Source: Streptomyces brasiliensis
GTDB taxonomy: Bacteria; Actinomycetota; Actinomycetes; Streptomycetales; Streptomycetaceae
NCBI RefSeq assembly: GCF_014647875.1
Contig: NZ_BMQA01000061.1
Span: 1-36,438, forward strand
DNA: 36,438 bases
Direction: 5' to 3'
The notes beneath the pieces were generated by a model. The model ran no database searches and had not been told where the DNA came from. It was given only the letters and a program-made list of their open reading frames with translations. Positions 24,004 through 32,205 of the stretch are shown here, piece after piece (the first letter of the stretch is position 1; every line of letters starts with the position of its first letter). The translations under genes were made by a program, and so were the position numbers.

Positions 24004-24210
24004 CTAGACCCAGGCCACGTTGCGCGGCAGCAAGGTAAGCGGTTCGGCTGCCCCCACGTTGCAGGAGTGGCACATGAACACCATCGCATCTGGGTGCTCG
24101 TCCTTCGCGATGCAGTCGTAGGGGTAGGCGCCCTTGCCTGCTTCCTCCATGACGTGTCCCTTGTAGTCGCGGGGACGCCCATCGTCGGTGATGCCGCGGA
24201 CGTGGCTCAT
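24004..24210 (-). CDS. small CxxC protein of unknown function
   Basis: A 68-residue protein, MSHVRGITDDGRPRDYKGHV then MEEAGKGAYPYDCIAKDEHP, with MFMCHSCN-type cysteines near residue 55 (actual sequence VFMCHSCNVG). GGAG lies seven bases before the ATG. It is the first gene of the minus-strand series that runs down to PP2C. No function recognised; the CHSC pair suggests metal binding. Confidence 0.55.
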   Translation of the reverse strand: MSHVRGITDDGRPRDYKGHVMEEAGKGAYPYDCIAKDEHPDAMVFMCHSCNVGAAEPLTLLPRNVAWV

Positions 24211-24273
24211 CAATTTCTCCAAGGCGGTGGTGAGGCGGATGGAACGGGCTGCCAGGCCGCAGGAGCGGGGAGC

Positions 24274-24293
24274 GGGCCGCATCACTGCGGCCC
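24274..24293 (-). terminator. hairpin upstream of the small-gene series
   Basis: GGGCCGCA pairs perfectly with TGCGGCCC around a TCAC loop. It lies about 95 bases downstream of the stop of the fragment at 24389 on the minus strand and so could terminate that gene. Confidence 0.45.
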
Positions 24294-24388
24294 GGCACGC
24301 ACCGACCCTCACCGACCCGATGCCAAGCACGGCAACCCCCGCACACGGCAGCCGGATTGTGGACGGTGGGCGGCCACCCGCGCGGCGT

Positions 24389-24560
24389 CTACGCGCAGGG
24401 GGCTGCGGGGATGCGGATGCGGGTGACCCGGGCACGCGGGTGGATGTCGGCGAGGTCGGAGGTGCCGAACTCGCGCTGAAGGGTGGCCTGCAGCTCTGCC
24501 CACGAGCCGAACGTGGCCGGCGAGTGGGTGGGCGAACGGCGACACCCTCCCGTGACGACG
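24389..24560 (-). pseudogene. C-terminal coding fragment, unknown
   Basis: The frame reads FGSWAELQATLQREFGTSDL then ADIHPRARVTRIRIPAAPCA and stops at 24389. Third positions are strongly G/C and the helix-strand pattern looks protein-like. No start codon is found in frame upstream. It is probably the tail of a gene cut by rearrangement. Confidence 0.3.
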
Positions 24561-24690
24561 GTGCCTGAGGCCTCAGCTCGGGACGCGACGGCGCTTGTGC
24601 ACCTACATGGCTATTGACCTGCGCATATCCGCTGTGTTTCCCTCCCGGCACACCAATGGCACGGGTGGCGTGCAGGGGCGGGCCGAGGGG

Positions 24691-24710
24691 ATATGAGATG
24701 TCTCAGGGTA
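24691..24710. promoter_or_regulatory. dyad around the start codon of the PAP2 gene
   Basis: TGAGATGTCTCA (24694-24705) has perfect 5-base arms TGAGA and TCTCA around TG and resembles the CGAGATATCTCG core of the palindrome at 17188. It overlaps the ATG at 24698, so a protein bound here would block translation initiation or early transcription. The resemblance may be chance. Confidence 0.3.
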
Positions 24711-26125
24711 TTGGGAGACGTATCGGGATTGCGGGCAAAGTGACCGCTCCGCCCATGCACATACCTCGACCGGACCTACCCCGACCACGGGCGAGACTCT
24801 GGGCCGTGACGGGTGTCGCGGCCCTCGGATTCCTCATCGTGCTGGAGTTCGCCGCGCGTCGCTGCGGCCTGCCAGGGCCGATCACCAACCAGGTGCGAGA
24901 GGTGGTATTCGCCCCCAAGTCGGGCGGCCTGTTGTACGCCGCCATGGCGTTGATGATGGTGGTCCTCACCTGGCGGCAACGGTTCATCGCGGCGGGTGCG
25001 GCGATCGGTATCGATATCGCCTTCTCGCTGGTTCGATGGGCGGTGGATGCCAAGACGACCGGCGGCCACCCCTACGGCAACGGTGCATTGTGGGTGATTC
25101 TGGGCTACGCGGTCATCGCTGTCACTCGCCGCACCGGCCCAGAACGCGGCCTGCTGCTGAAGGGCGTCGGGCTGGGCCTGCTGCTGGTGACCGGCCGCAA
25201 GACCGGCGACACATGGCTGCTCATCACCTCGAAGACACGCCCAGTGGTGCTCGACACGTACGTGGCAACAGCCGATCACGCGCTGGGCAATCCGTCATGG
25301 CTGGTAGGCCGGGGTGTCACGGCCACCGGCCTCATAGGCTTCAATTTCCTCGACATCGTCTATGGGCAGCTCGCGGTGGCCGCGGTCGTCGTCGCGCTGT
25401 ATCAACTGCGCGGCGTGGCGGTCGAGCGTCGCTTCCCGGGCCATCACCTGGTGCGCACCTTTCTGGTGATCGGCCTTCTCGGGCCGGCCTTCTACATGAT
25501 CTTCCCGGTGGTCGGACCGATCTTCGCCTACGGCACCGGCACCGAGCACTGGGCGACGGTCAGCCTGTGGTCGCCGGAGATTCCGTCCAGCGGGCACTGG
25601 GCGGTGGCCGACCTGTGGCCACATACACCGCCGCCCATACATACCCCGCACCCCATGCCGTTCGATGGGATAACCCCGCGGAACTGCATGCCCAGCCTGC
25701 ACACGGCGTGGGCTGCCGCGATCTTCATCCATTCCCGGAAGGGCCCACGCATTCTGCGGTACGCAGGAACGTTCTGGCTGATTGCCACGCTCGCCGCAAC
25801 GCTCGGATTCGGCTACCACTACGGCGTGGACCTCATTGCCGGCGTGGTGTTTGTGCTCACGATCGAGGCAGCTCTGCGGTCGCTAGACCGCGGCTGGGAT
25901 CGATCAGGGATCAGGCTGGTCGCCTACGGCGCAACGGTCTTCGCTGCGCTGCTGGTGTCTTACCGATTCCTGTCGTTGAAGATGGCCGAGCATCCGTGGG
26001 TGTCCGGACCACTGCTCATACTGGCGATGACCTCAGTGGTCTACGGCTACGTACGGACCACCGCAGCGTCGGAACCGAGAGCCACACCGGCGCGACAACT
26101 GGAACCGCATCCGGAACCGATCTGA
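24698..26125 (+). CDS. PAP2 superfamily membrane phosphatase (Aur1/Ipt1-like)
   Basis: A 475-residue integral membrane protein. About ten hydrophobic segments are visible, beginning with LWAVTGVAALGFLIVLEFAA (near residue 35) and LLYAAMALMMVVL. The PAP2 catalytic motifs lie in the C-terminal half: RNCMPSLHTAWAA (the C2 motif with its His) and GFGYHYGVDLIAGVVF (the C3 His and Asp). This is the inositolphosphotransferase/PAP2_3-like subgroup, which handles lipid phosphates. The ATG at 24698 has GAGGGG about 8 bases upstream; the frame is open further up without a better start. No partner gene is adjacent. Substrate unknown. Confidence 0.85.
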   Translation: MSQGIGRRIGIAGKVTAPPMHIPRPDLPRPRARLWAVTGVAALGFLIVLEFAARRCGLPGPITNQVREVVFAPKSGGLLYAAMALMMVVLTWRQRFIAAGAAIGIDIAFSLVRWAVDAKTTGGHPYGNGALWVILGYAVIAVTRRTGPERGLLLKGVGLGLLLVTGRKTGDTWLLITSKTRPVVLDTYVATADHALGNPSWLVGRGVTATGLIGFNFLDIVYGQLAVAAVVVALYQLRGVAVERRFPGHHLVRTFLVIGLLGPAFYMIFPVVGPIFAYGTGTEHWATVSLWSPEIPSSGHWAVADLWPHTPPPIHTPHPMPFDGITPRNCMPSLHTAWAAAIFIHSRKGPRILRYAGTFWLIATLAATLGFGYHYGVDLIAGVVFVLTIEAALRSLDRGWDRSGIRLVAYGATVFAALLVSYRFLSLKMAEHPWVSGPLLILAMTSVVYGYVRTTAASEPRATPARQLEPHPEPI

Positions 26126-26179
26126 ATCGTGTTGCACCAGATTGTCGTCTGCGCGCTGCCCGAGCGAGGCCGGGATGTC

Positions 26180-26291
26180 GGCGTCGCAAGGACACGATGC
26201 TGTTGTTGACGGACAGGGCGCGGCCGTGTTTGACGAGGATGGAGCCGCCGTACTCGTCACCGAGGTGTCCGTTGCGCAGGGTGACGCTGTT
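26180..26291 (-). pseudogene. fragment of a right-handed beta-helix repeat protein
   Basis: The minus strand reads SVTLRNGHLGDEYGGSILVK then HGRALSVNNSIVS, a pattern of short strands with NG and GG turns and NS ladders as in parallel beta-helix proteins. It is cut on one side by the palindrome at 26286 and loses its frame on the other. The match is by pattern only. Confidence 0.35.
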
Positions 26292-26342
26292 GAGTGAAGC
26301 TTCCCCTTGATCGTGGATCAAGGGGAAGCTTCACTCAACAGC
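26286..26342. repeat. 57-nt perfect palindrome built from an IS3 end
   Basis: Two perfect 27-base arms (26286-26312 and 26316-26342) flank a GTG spacer. Bases 26295-26317 are identical over 23 bases to the left end of the IS3-type element at 35757-35779. The arms extend nine bases beyond the IS tip on both sides, so the flanking DNA is inverted too. Confidence 0.9.
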
Positions 26343-26650
26343 AGCGGGGTCCACATGCCGAAGGATGCGGTGAACACGGCCCGCAGCAGGTCGAGGTGTT
26401 CGCTGACGGTTGTGCCATCAGGCACCACAAACGGGTTGAGGACAAACGGGCCCACGGTGGCCTTTCCCCGCGGTGAAGATCTGCATATCCTGGCCAAGCA
26501 CCGGATGTGAGATCAGCGAACGGTACTCGGCTTTCGCGGGCTCGATGACCAGGAATGGCACGCCGTGAGCACTGGCCTCCAGTAGCAACCCCGTGATCGT
26601 GTTGGTTTTCCCGGATCGGTCGTGCCCGGAATGAAGACGGCTCATCTACC
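26340..26650 (-). pseudogene. HerA/DUF87-like ATPase, internal fragment
   Basis: The minus strand encodes SGKTNTITGLLLEASAHGVP then FLVIEPAKAEYRSLISHPVL and GQDMQIFTAGKG, then after a frameshift near 26450 NPFVVPDGTTVSEHLDLLRA and VFTASFGMWTPLL. This is the Walker A region and following strands of large actinobacterial HerA/VirD4-like ATP-binding proteins, which are usually over 700 residues. The fragment starts at the P-loop, is shifted once, and is cut by the palindrome. The Walker A Gly before Lys is partly altered (SGHDRSGKT). Confidence 0.65.
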
Positions 26651-26808
26651 GGCCCACCCTGCATGTCTAGTCCATCCCTGCACCCCACCCCGTCAAGCAG
26701 CCGAACCTGACCGGAAGTTCCCGCTGACCGACGTGCCGACCGGTCTCATGGGCCGCCCCGGTCACGCGGCGTGCTGATCTGTTCCTGCGCGGCCAGACAC
26801 ATCGACGC
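26651..26808. other. non-coding spacer
   Basis: No recognisable gene between the ATPase relic and the terminator of the glycosidase operon. Confidence 0.4.
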
Positions 26809-26836
26809 CCCCGCAGCGGGCCGATCCGCTGCGGGG
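26809..26836 (-). terminator. strong terminator of the glycosidase operon
   Basis: CCCCGCAGCGG (26809-26819) pairs perfectly with CCGCTGCGGGG (26826-26836) around a 6-base loop, 80 bases past the end of the minus-strand operon at 26916. Confidence 0.65.
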
Positions 26837-26915
26837 CACTGCAGGAGACGCAATGCCGCGGGAGTTCCGCGACGCGAGCGCCTCCTCCTCCCGCTCAACT
26901 CCTGTGGGAACCGGG

Positions 26916-28496
26916 TCAGAGGATCTCGATCTCGGTGAGCCCGGAGTACGTGCCGCCGCTGCTGGGTTGGACTCCCCCGCGACGATGATGGAGGTAGAGC
27001 CGGATCCTTCTGGCCGTCACCGGCGAGAAGGTCACGGTGTTCGCTCCAGCCACGCAGTCAGCGGGCACGCGTGCCTGGCCGCTGACGGTGACCCACCCTC
27101 CTCCTGCGTCGACCTCGACATCGTAGTGGCGTGGTGGCCGGATGTGAGCCCCGTCGTCGTGGACGTGGAGCCTCAGGCCGGAGACGCTTCGAGGTCGAGG
27201 GAATGCCACTTCGACCCAGTCATAGAAGTTCGGCGTCTCGAATGCGGTCCAAATGTCCTGCGAGGAGGTGCCCGGGTCTGTGCTGCCGTCCCGGACCGAC
27301 GTCACGCTGTTCTTCCAGTGGGTGTAGGACGCGGTCACCTGTTCGGCGCCGGTCCGTCGCCGGCTGCTGAGGTCACGTGACGTGGCGACCGCGATCGAGC
27401 GCTTGTCTCCGACCGCGGTGTAGAAGTGGTAGACGGTGCCTTCGTGCTGCACCACCCAGGGCTTGTGGGCGTACGTGCGATCGAAGCCCTCTGTCGGAGC
27501 GAGGAGCATCGGACCGGACCACTTGGTCCAGTTCACCAGGTCGTAGGAACAGGCGAAGGTGTTGAAGGCTCCGTTCCTCCAGAATGCTCCGAAGTAGAAC
27601 ATGACCCAGACGTCGCCCATGCGGACGATCTGCGGATCACCGGAGATCCCGCCGTCCGAATCGAGGGGCGGGTTCGAGATGACGGGATCGGTTCGGTATC
27701 GGGTCCATGAGGTCATGTCGTTCGACACGGCCAGGCCGATGCGCTCAGTCCACTCGTACCGTGTGCCGCCCCGCGCGTTGTAGAACATCACGAACGGCGC
27801 CCCGAGCGTTCCCCCAGGGTCATGGATGACGGTGGAGCGGAAGTGCCGATAGTTCTCCCACCACCGCGCATCGGCATCACCGGGGGCCAGCACCGGGGCG
27901 TCCCGACGCGTCCACGTCGAGGGCGTCAGCGGCGTCGCGCTGCTCGCCATGGACAGTGCCAGTGGTCCCGGTTCGAAGCCTTCCTGGTCGCCGCCGAAGT
28001 ACGACATCCAGTACCGGCCGCCGTAGGTGTGTGGGTGACTCGCGCCCCACGCAGTGTTCGGGAGCGCGATCGATCCGGCCGCCTGCGCGGCGTCCCACGC
28101 TCCCGACCGGAACGGCAGGAGCGTGCCGAGGGGCTCCCAGTGCAGCAGATCCTCGCTTCGGGCCAGCTCGGTGGTGTATCCGTTGCGCAGGCCGTCCTGC
28201 CCGTGCAGCACGAAGTAGGTCATGTACCAGGCGCTGCCGATACGGAAGACGCACGGACCGTCCACGAAGCCGAGGTCGTTCTCCAGGACGACCCCGTACT
28301 TGTAGGGCGTCAGCGCCGTCTCATAGACCCCTCGCATTCGTTGCTCCGGAACGGTGAGGCCGTGGGTACCACGTGCCTCGCCGGCTCGGTCTCGCCCCGC
28401 AGCATGCGCACCGCCCGCGTTGCCGAGCACCGGGCCCAGTGACGCGGCGGCAGCGACTGCGCGCAGCAGCGTGCGTCGTGACGTGACGAATTCCAT
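26916..28496 (-). CDS. secreted beta-propeller glycosidase (GH43/GH32-like) with discoidin-type domain
   Basis: A 526-residue exported enzyme. It begins with a Tat leader (TSRRTLLRAVAAAASLGPVL, then AGGAHAA). Residues about 60-390 form repeated blades of a beta-propeller with the recurring pattern GPCVFRIGSAWYMTYFVLHG, TELARSEDLLHWEPLGT, ISGDPQIVRMGDVWVMFYFG and GFDRTYAHKPWVVQHEGTVY, as in GH43/GH32-like arabinanases and xylosidases. Residues about 400-526 resemble an F5/8-type carbohydrate-binding domain (FETPNFYDWVEVAFPRPRSV, ending TYSGLTEIEIL). The ATG at 28496 follows GAGGAGG closely and lies 33 bases past the end of the GH106 gene, so the two are one operon. The bond cleaved is unknown. 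Confidence 0.8.
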   Translation of the reverse strand: MEFVTSRRTLLRAVAAAASLGPVLGNAGGAHAAGRDRAGEARGTHGLTVPEQRMRGVYETALTPYKYGVVLENDLGFVDGPCVFRIGSAWYMTYFVLHGQDGLRNGYTTELARSEDLLHWEPLGTLLPFRSGAWDAAQAAGSIALPNTAWGASHPHTYGGRYWMSYFGGDQEGFEPGPLALSMASSATPLTPSTWTRRDAPVLAPGDADARWWENYRHFRSTVIHDPGGTLGAPFVMFYNARGGTRYEWTERIGLAVSNDMTSWTRYRTDPVISNPPLDSDGGISGDPQIVRMGDVWVMFYFGAFWRNGAFNTFACSYDLVNWTKWSGPMLLAPTEGFDRTYAHKPWVVQHEGTVYHFYTAVGDKRSIAVATSRDLSSRRRTGAEQVTASYTHWKNSVTSVRDGSTDPGTSSQDIWTAFETPNFYDWVEVAFPRPRSVSGLRLHVHDDGAHIRPPRHYDVEVDAGGGWVTVSGQARVPADCVAGANTVTFSPVTARRIRLYLHHRRGGVQPSSGGTYSGLTEIEIL

Positions 28497-28528
28497 CTCT
28501 GCCTCCTCGAGTAGCGGCCGTACCTCGG

Positions 28529-31500
28529 TCATCTCGGGCTAGGCGATGGGGAGTACGGGATCAATCGGGTGGGCCCGATCAGGCCGTAGCTGTCGACCGG
28601 CTTCCCCGCGACGGCGTTACCCAGCATCGTGGCCACCTTGACCACGATCTCGTTCTCGCCCGGTCTCAGCAGTGCACTCACATCGATGTGGGAGGCGTCG
28701 AGCTGGTCGATGGGGCCGACGTCCCGTCCGTTCACCTCGACGCGGAACGTGGTGGTGACCTTGCCCAGGTCGAGATAAGTGCCACGGGTCGGCCACGTCT
28801 GGTCCACTTCGACCGTCGTCCGGTAGGTCCCCACCCCGGACACGGCCTCCAGGCCAGGGAGATGGTCCCAGGAGGGCAGCAGGCCGTCGGTTCCGGAGGC
28901 TGTCACGTGCCGTCGGGGCAGAGGGGTGACGACGGTCTCCTGCGGACGCGTGCCCTCATGCCACGACCCGACCGTCAGATCCCATTCGGTCAGGGGCCGC
29001 GCGGCACCGGTGTCTTCGACGCGCGAGGTCTCGTCCGAAGCGTGTCCGAGTGGCACGTCGCTCACCACGACGAGTGCGACATCTCCGGGCGCGACCTCCA
29101 AGTCCAGCTCGGTCCGGCCTTCCTTCACGGAGGCCGGCAGCCTCTTGAGCGCCCCCGTCCAGGGGTCGAGCCGGTACGGAATGCCGTCCGCGGCGACGGA
29201 AGCGGTCGAATGCTCAGGCCGTTGCGAGGCGTTGTACCAGTAGAAGACATCCATCTTGTCGGTGCTGCGCTGGACTCCGGCCAGCGTCGAGGGGCTATTC
29301 AACGCCGCACGCGGCCGGACTCCCGAGGCCTCCAGCGCCTGCGGCACCTCGTCCTCGCTGCCCACCCACCTGACGTTGTCGAACTGGTGCAGACGGTCGA
29401 AGGCGGTGCGCACCGCCGGGTCGTCGGCGGTGCGGCTGCCCAGGGCGCGGCTCGGTGCCTCGCCAACGACGATGACGGGCAGGCCGCGCCGAGCCATGTC
29501 CACGACGCGCTGCGCGACATCCGGGTCGATGGCCCGCTCGCGGTCGACGACGAATGCACGGAAGCCGGGGCCGTCCGGAGCCAGGGTCTTGCCGACGACC
29601 GGCGTGTCGTCACCGGTCAGGAGGGATCCGTTGACGAAGCCGTAAGAGTAGCCGCGGTCCTCGAGCGCAGAGCTGGTGAAGTACCGCTCGCCCACGGTCC
29701 CCTGCCAGCTGTGCCCGGGCTTCTCGTGGTAAACGGCAACATCTGAACGCGGCTTGCCGGTGCGGAGCGCCACCTGCAGGCGGGCGACGTAGTCGTTGAT
29801 CCGACGGTCGTCATCCCATGTGGGATTGCGCGGCCCGTAGGAGTCGTCCACTCCGGTGTTACCGAAGGCCGCCCACCCCGGCCAGCTCGCTGCGGTACCC
29901 GGCGCATCGTGCGACCAGCCATGCCACACCACATGGTTCGCCCCGGCCGAGAAGTTCTGGTTCAGGTGCGAGAGCAGGCTCTGCCGGGTCACCCGATGCG
30001 CCCGGCCGAACGACGCACAGCACTCCGTCGACACCACCGAACGACCGGTCACGTGCGCGGCGGTCGCCAGGCTGCGATAGGCGTCGGCGCCCTGCGTCTC
30101 GACGAAGCCCTGCTTTGCCCCTGCGTTGAAGGAGCGGTCCTCTCCCTCCGGGATGTCGAGCAGGGACGCCGACTCGATCGGGTCCACGAAGCTCGGCCCC
30201 CACGAGCTGTACGGCTGTCCCCGAAGCGTCAGCCCCAGGCCGTGTGCCCACTTCCGCAACGGGAGGAGGTGTTCGTCGCGGAACAGTTCCTGCAAGGTGC
30301 GCCGGTAGTCCTCGCGCACCCGTTCCCCCGTGGTTCCCGGCAGCTCGAACGCAGGCTCTTGCAGGGCGAGCGTCGGAATGTACGGCTCAAGGTCGTATCC
30401 TCGCCGTGACTTGAACTCGTGTAGGAAGTCGTAGGTCCAGTGCCGGAGTTGGTTGCCGTTGCGATTCAGTTCGAGTGAGTCGAAGAACAGCGACCCTCCG
30501 CTGGCGACGAGACGCGCCCGAACCTCCGGGTCGAGCACCCGCTTGGTCCAGTAGTCCTTGACCGCGTCGAATCCGTCGCGGCTGAAGTGGTCCACCACGA
30601 AGGAGTCGCCCGGTGTCTCCGCACCCTCGACCTGCTGGCCGGTGCCATGGAGCCACGACGCGACCAGCACCCACCGCGTGGCGCCGCTCGGCGCAGTCCA
30701 GTCCAGCCGCTGGTCGGCGGTCAGCCGAGGCGCGAGGTCCACGGACTTCGCCGGATTGAGGACCGGGGCCGCGGCGTCGCAGTCCTGAAGGCACGGGTAG
30801 GCCCGAAGGGTGACCAGGTCGAGCTTGTGCACCCGATCGGGAAGTTTCGGCTTGGGCACCTCCGCGCTGTACGCCTCGCCACCGTCCAGCCAGACGGTCG
30901 CGAGAGACAGCTCCTTGGCCGAGCCGTGTCCGTCCGGCGACACCGTCGGCAGGTTGGCCGACCACTTGGACGTGTACAGCGTGTCGACCTGCAGCCCCGT
31001 GCTCTGTCCGATCCGGTAGGCGTCGGCGAACCGCGTGCGCCAGGCCGGCGTCCCGAAGCCGTGTACAGCAGGGTCGTAGTCCTCGATGGGAGCCGTCGCG
31101 TTGTCGCGAACGAAATTGACCAACTCGACGCCGCCGGCGCCGCCCTTTCGCATCGCCTCGAAGTCGGCTTTCAGCGTGGCCGGGTCCATCCGCCCGCCCG
31201 GGTGCCAGTACCGGTAGAACGGCCGGTATTCAGCCGGCGGATCCACGAACTTGTGGACGAAGTCCGCTGGCTGGGCGCCACTGTCACCTGGGCCCGCTCC
31301 CTTCGCCGCAGGTGCGGACGAACCGTCTTCCGAGCCCAGCGCCGCCGGCGCGGCCCCTGCCGGTGGCGGGTGTGCTGTGCTCGTGGGACGTGCGGACACC
31401 GGCGTACCGGTCAGCAGGTTCAGGAAGTAGCACGCGGTAATGGCGGCAACGATCCCTGCAAGGATGCGCGACCTGGGCTTCGCGCGGTGATGTGGGTGAG

Positions 31501-31603
31501 TCCAGCGACCGCTCGCATGGCGGTGAGTGCGGCCTCTCCTCGCATCGTCGGCAGGAACCGTTCTTCGGACATGCGGATCTCGTCTCTCGTGTACCTCAGC
31601 CAT
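28529..31603 (-). CDS. GH106-type alpha-L-rhamnosidase
   Basis: A 1024-residue protein. A basic N-terminus and a hydrophobic segment at about 47-65 (ILAGIVAAITACYFLNLLTG) give a signal or membrane anchor, followed by a Pro/Ala/Ser linker. The catalytic region begins FVDPPAEYRPFYRYWHPGGR near 115 and continues MRKGGAGGVELVNF, the start pattern of GH106 enzymes. SLFFDSLELNRNGNQLRHWT and YDFLHEFKSRRGYDLEPYIP hold a conserved Asp/Glu cluster, and TECCASFGRAHRVTRQSLLS and NHVVWHGWSHDAPG follow. The C-terminus has a beta-sandwich sugar-binding domain (TWPTRGTYLDLGKVTTTFRV). GH106 enzymes remove terminal alpha-L-rhamnose from plant polysaccharides or glycosides. GGAG precedes the ATG by about ten bases. 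It leads an operon with the beta-propeller gene and has a LacI-type operator 30 bases upstream. Confidence 0.82.
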   Translation of the reverse strand: MAEVHERRDPHVRRTVPADDARRGRTHRHASGRWTHPHHRAKPRSRILAGIVAAITACYFLNLLTGTPVSARPTSTAHPPPAGAAPAALGSEDGSSAPAAKGAGPGDSGAQPADFVHKFVDPPAEYRPFYRYWHPGGRMDPATLKADFEAMRKGGAGGVELVNFVRDNATAPIEDYDPAVHGFGTPAWRTRFADAYRIGQSTGLQVDTLYTSKWSANLPTVSPDGHGSAKELSLATVWLDGGEAYSAEVPKPKLPDRVHKLDLVTLRAYPCLQDCDAAAPVLNPAKSVDLAPRLTADQRLDWTAPSGATRWVLVASWLHGTGQQVEGAETPGDSFVVDHFSRDGFDAVKDYWTKRVLDPEVRARLVASGGSLFFDSLELNRNGNQLRHWTYDFLHEFKSRRGYDLEPYIPTLALQEPAFELPGTTGERVREDYRRTLQELFRDEHLLPLRKWAHGLGLTLRGQPYSSWGPSFVDPIESASLLDIPEGEDRSFNAGAKQGFVETQGADAYRSLATAAHVTGRSVVSTECCASFGRAHRVTRQSLLSHLNQNFSAGANHVVWHGWSHDAPGTAASWPGWAAFGNTGVDDSYGPRNPTWDDDRRINDYVARLQVALRTGKPRSDVAVYHEKPGHSWQGTVGERYFTSSALEDRGYSYGFVNGSLLTGDDTPVVGKTLAPDGPGFRAFVVDRERAIDPDVAQRVVDMARRGLPVIVVGEAPSRALGSRTADDPAVRTAFDRLHQFDNVRWVGSEDEVPQALEASGVRPRAALNSPSTLAGVQRSTDKMDVFYWYNASQRPEHSTASVAADGIPYRLDPWTGALKRLPASVKEGRTELDLEVAPGDVALVVVSDVPLGHASDETSRVEDTGAARPLTEWDLTVGSWHEGTRPQETVVTPLPRRHVTASGTDGLLPSWDHLPGLEAVSGVGTYRTTVEVDQTWPTRGTYLDLGKVTTTFRVEVNGRDVGPIDQLDASHIDVSALLRPGENEIVVKVATMLGNAVAGKPVDSYGLIGPTRLIPYSPSPSPR

Positions 31604-31632
31604 GAAGGTGCACTCCTCAACGCCGCTGATCG

Positions 31633-31646
31633 TTGAAACGTATCAA
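31633..31646. promoter_or_regulatory. LacI-type operator upstream of the GH106 operon
   Basis: TTGAAACGTATCAA is palindromic except at one base pair and has the central CG typical of LacI-family operators. It lies 30 bases before the GH106 ATG. A related site occurs at 35387. Confidence 0.55.
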
Positions 31647-32205
31647 TCCGGGGAGGAGACTCACGGTATGGAAGTGGCGCGGAACATGTCAATGCTTTGA
31701 CCGATCCCGGCCAGCCGGCCAAGGTCCGTCCGGTTGGCGACGATTGAGCGCCCGGATCAGGCCTCCCGCCAACTTCCCGCTGTCGCCCGACGCGTGCGGG
31801 CCTACCGGCGTCGCAGTGGGCACCCGAGGGTCAACGGCAGGCCGGGTAACGGCCGCGGCCACGCTGGGAGGCAGCGACCGCTCACCCGGGTCGGCCGCGA
31901 GCGCTCGACTGGCTCCCGTCCAAACCCTTGACGCCCCTTGGGGCCCCTTTTACTCTCTGGCCAGGTTTACGAACGCTGTTCGATATATCGAGCGTCGTGT
32001 CGAAGGGGCACGACACGGGCTCGTTGTGCTGAAGCCCCTACTGCCACCCGCCTTCCGATTCCCAGCCAGCGGAACGGGCCTGCCCTGGTTGAAAGCCAGA
32101 TGGCCTGCCGCAGGCCGCCCCTTCGGAACAGACGGCCGGAGGCGCTGGGCTCCACATTGCTGCACCTTTTCCTAGCCACTTGTGAGCAATTCGGAGAGGA
32201 AACGT
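31647..32205. promoter_or_regulatory. divergent promoter region of the GH106 and GH2 genes
   Basis: About 560 bases between divergent genes. I recognise no coding sequence. A 12-bp perfect palindrome, TCGATATATCGA, lies at 31980-31991 and could be an operator for the GH2 gene. A short inverted pair GTCGTG / CACGAC follows at about 31994-32015. Confidence 0.4.
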
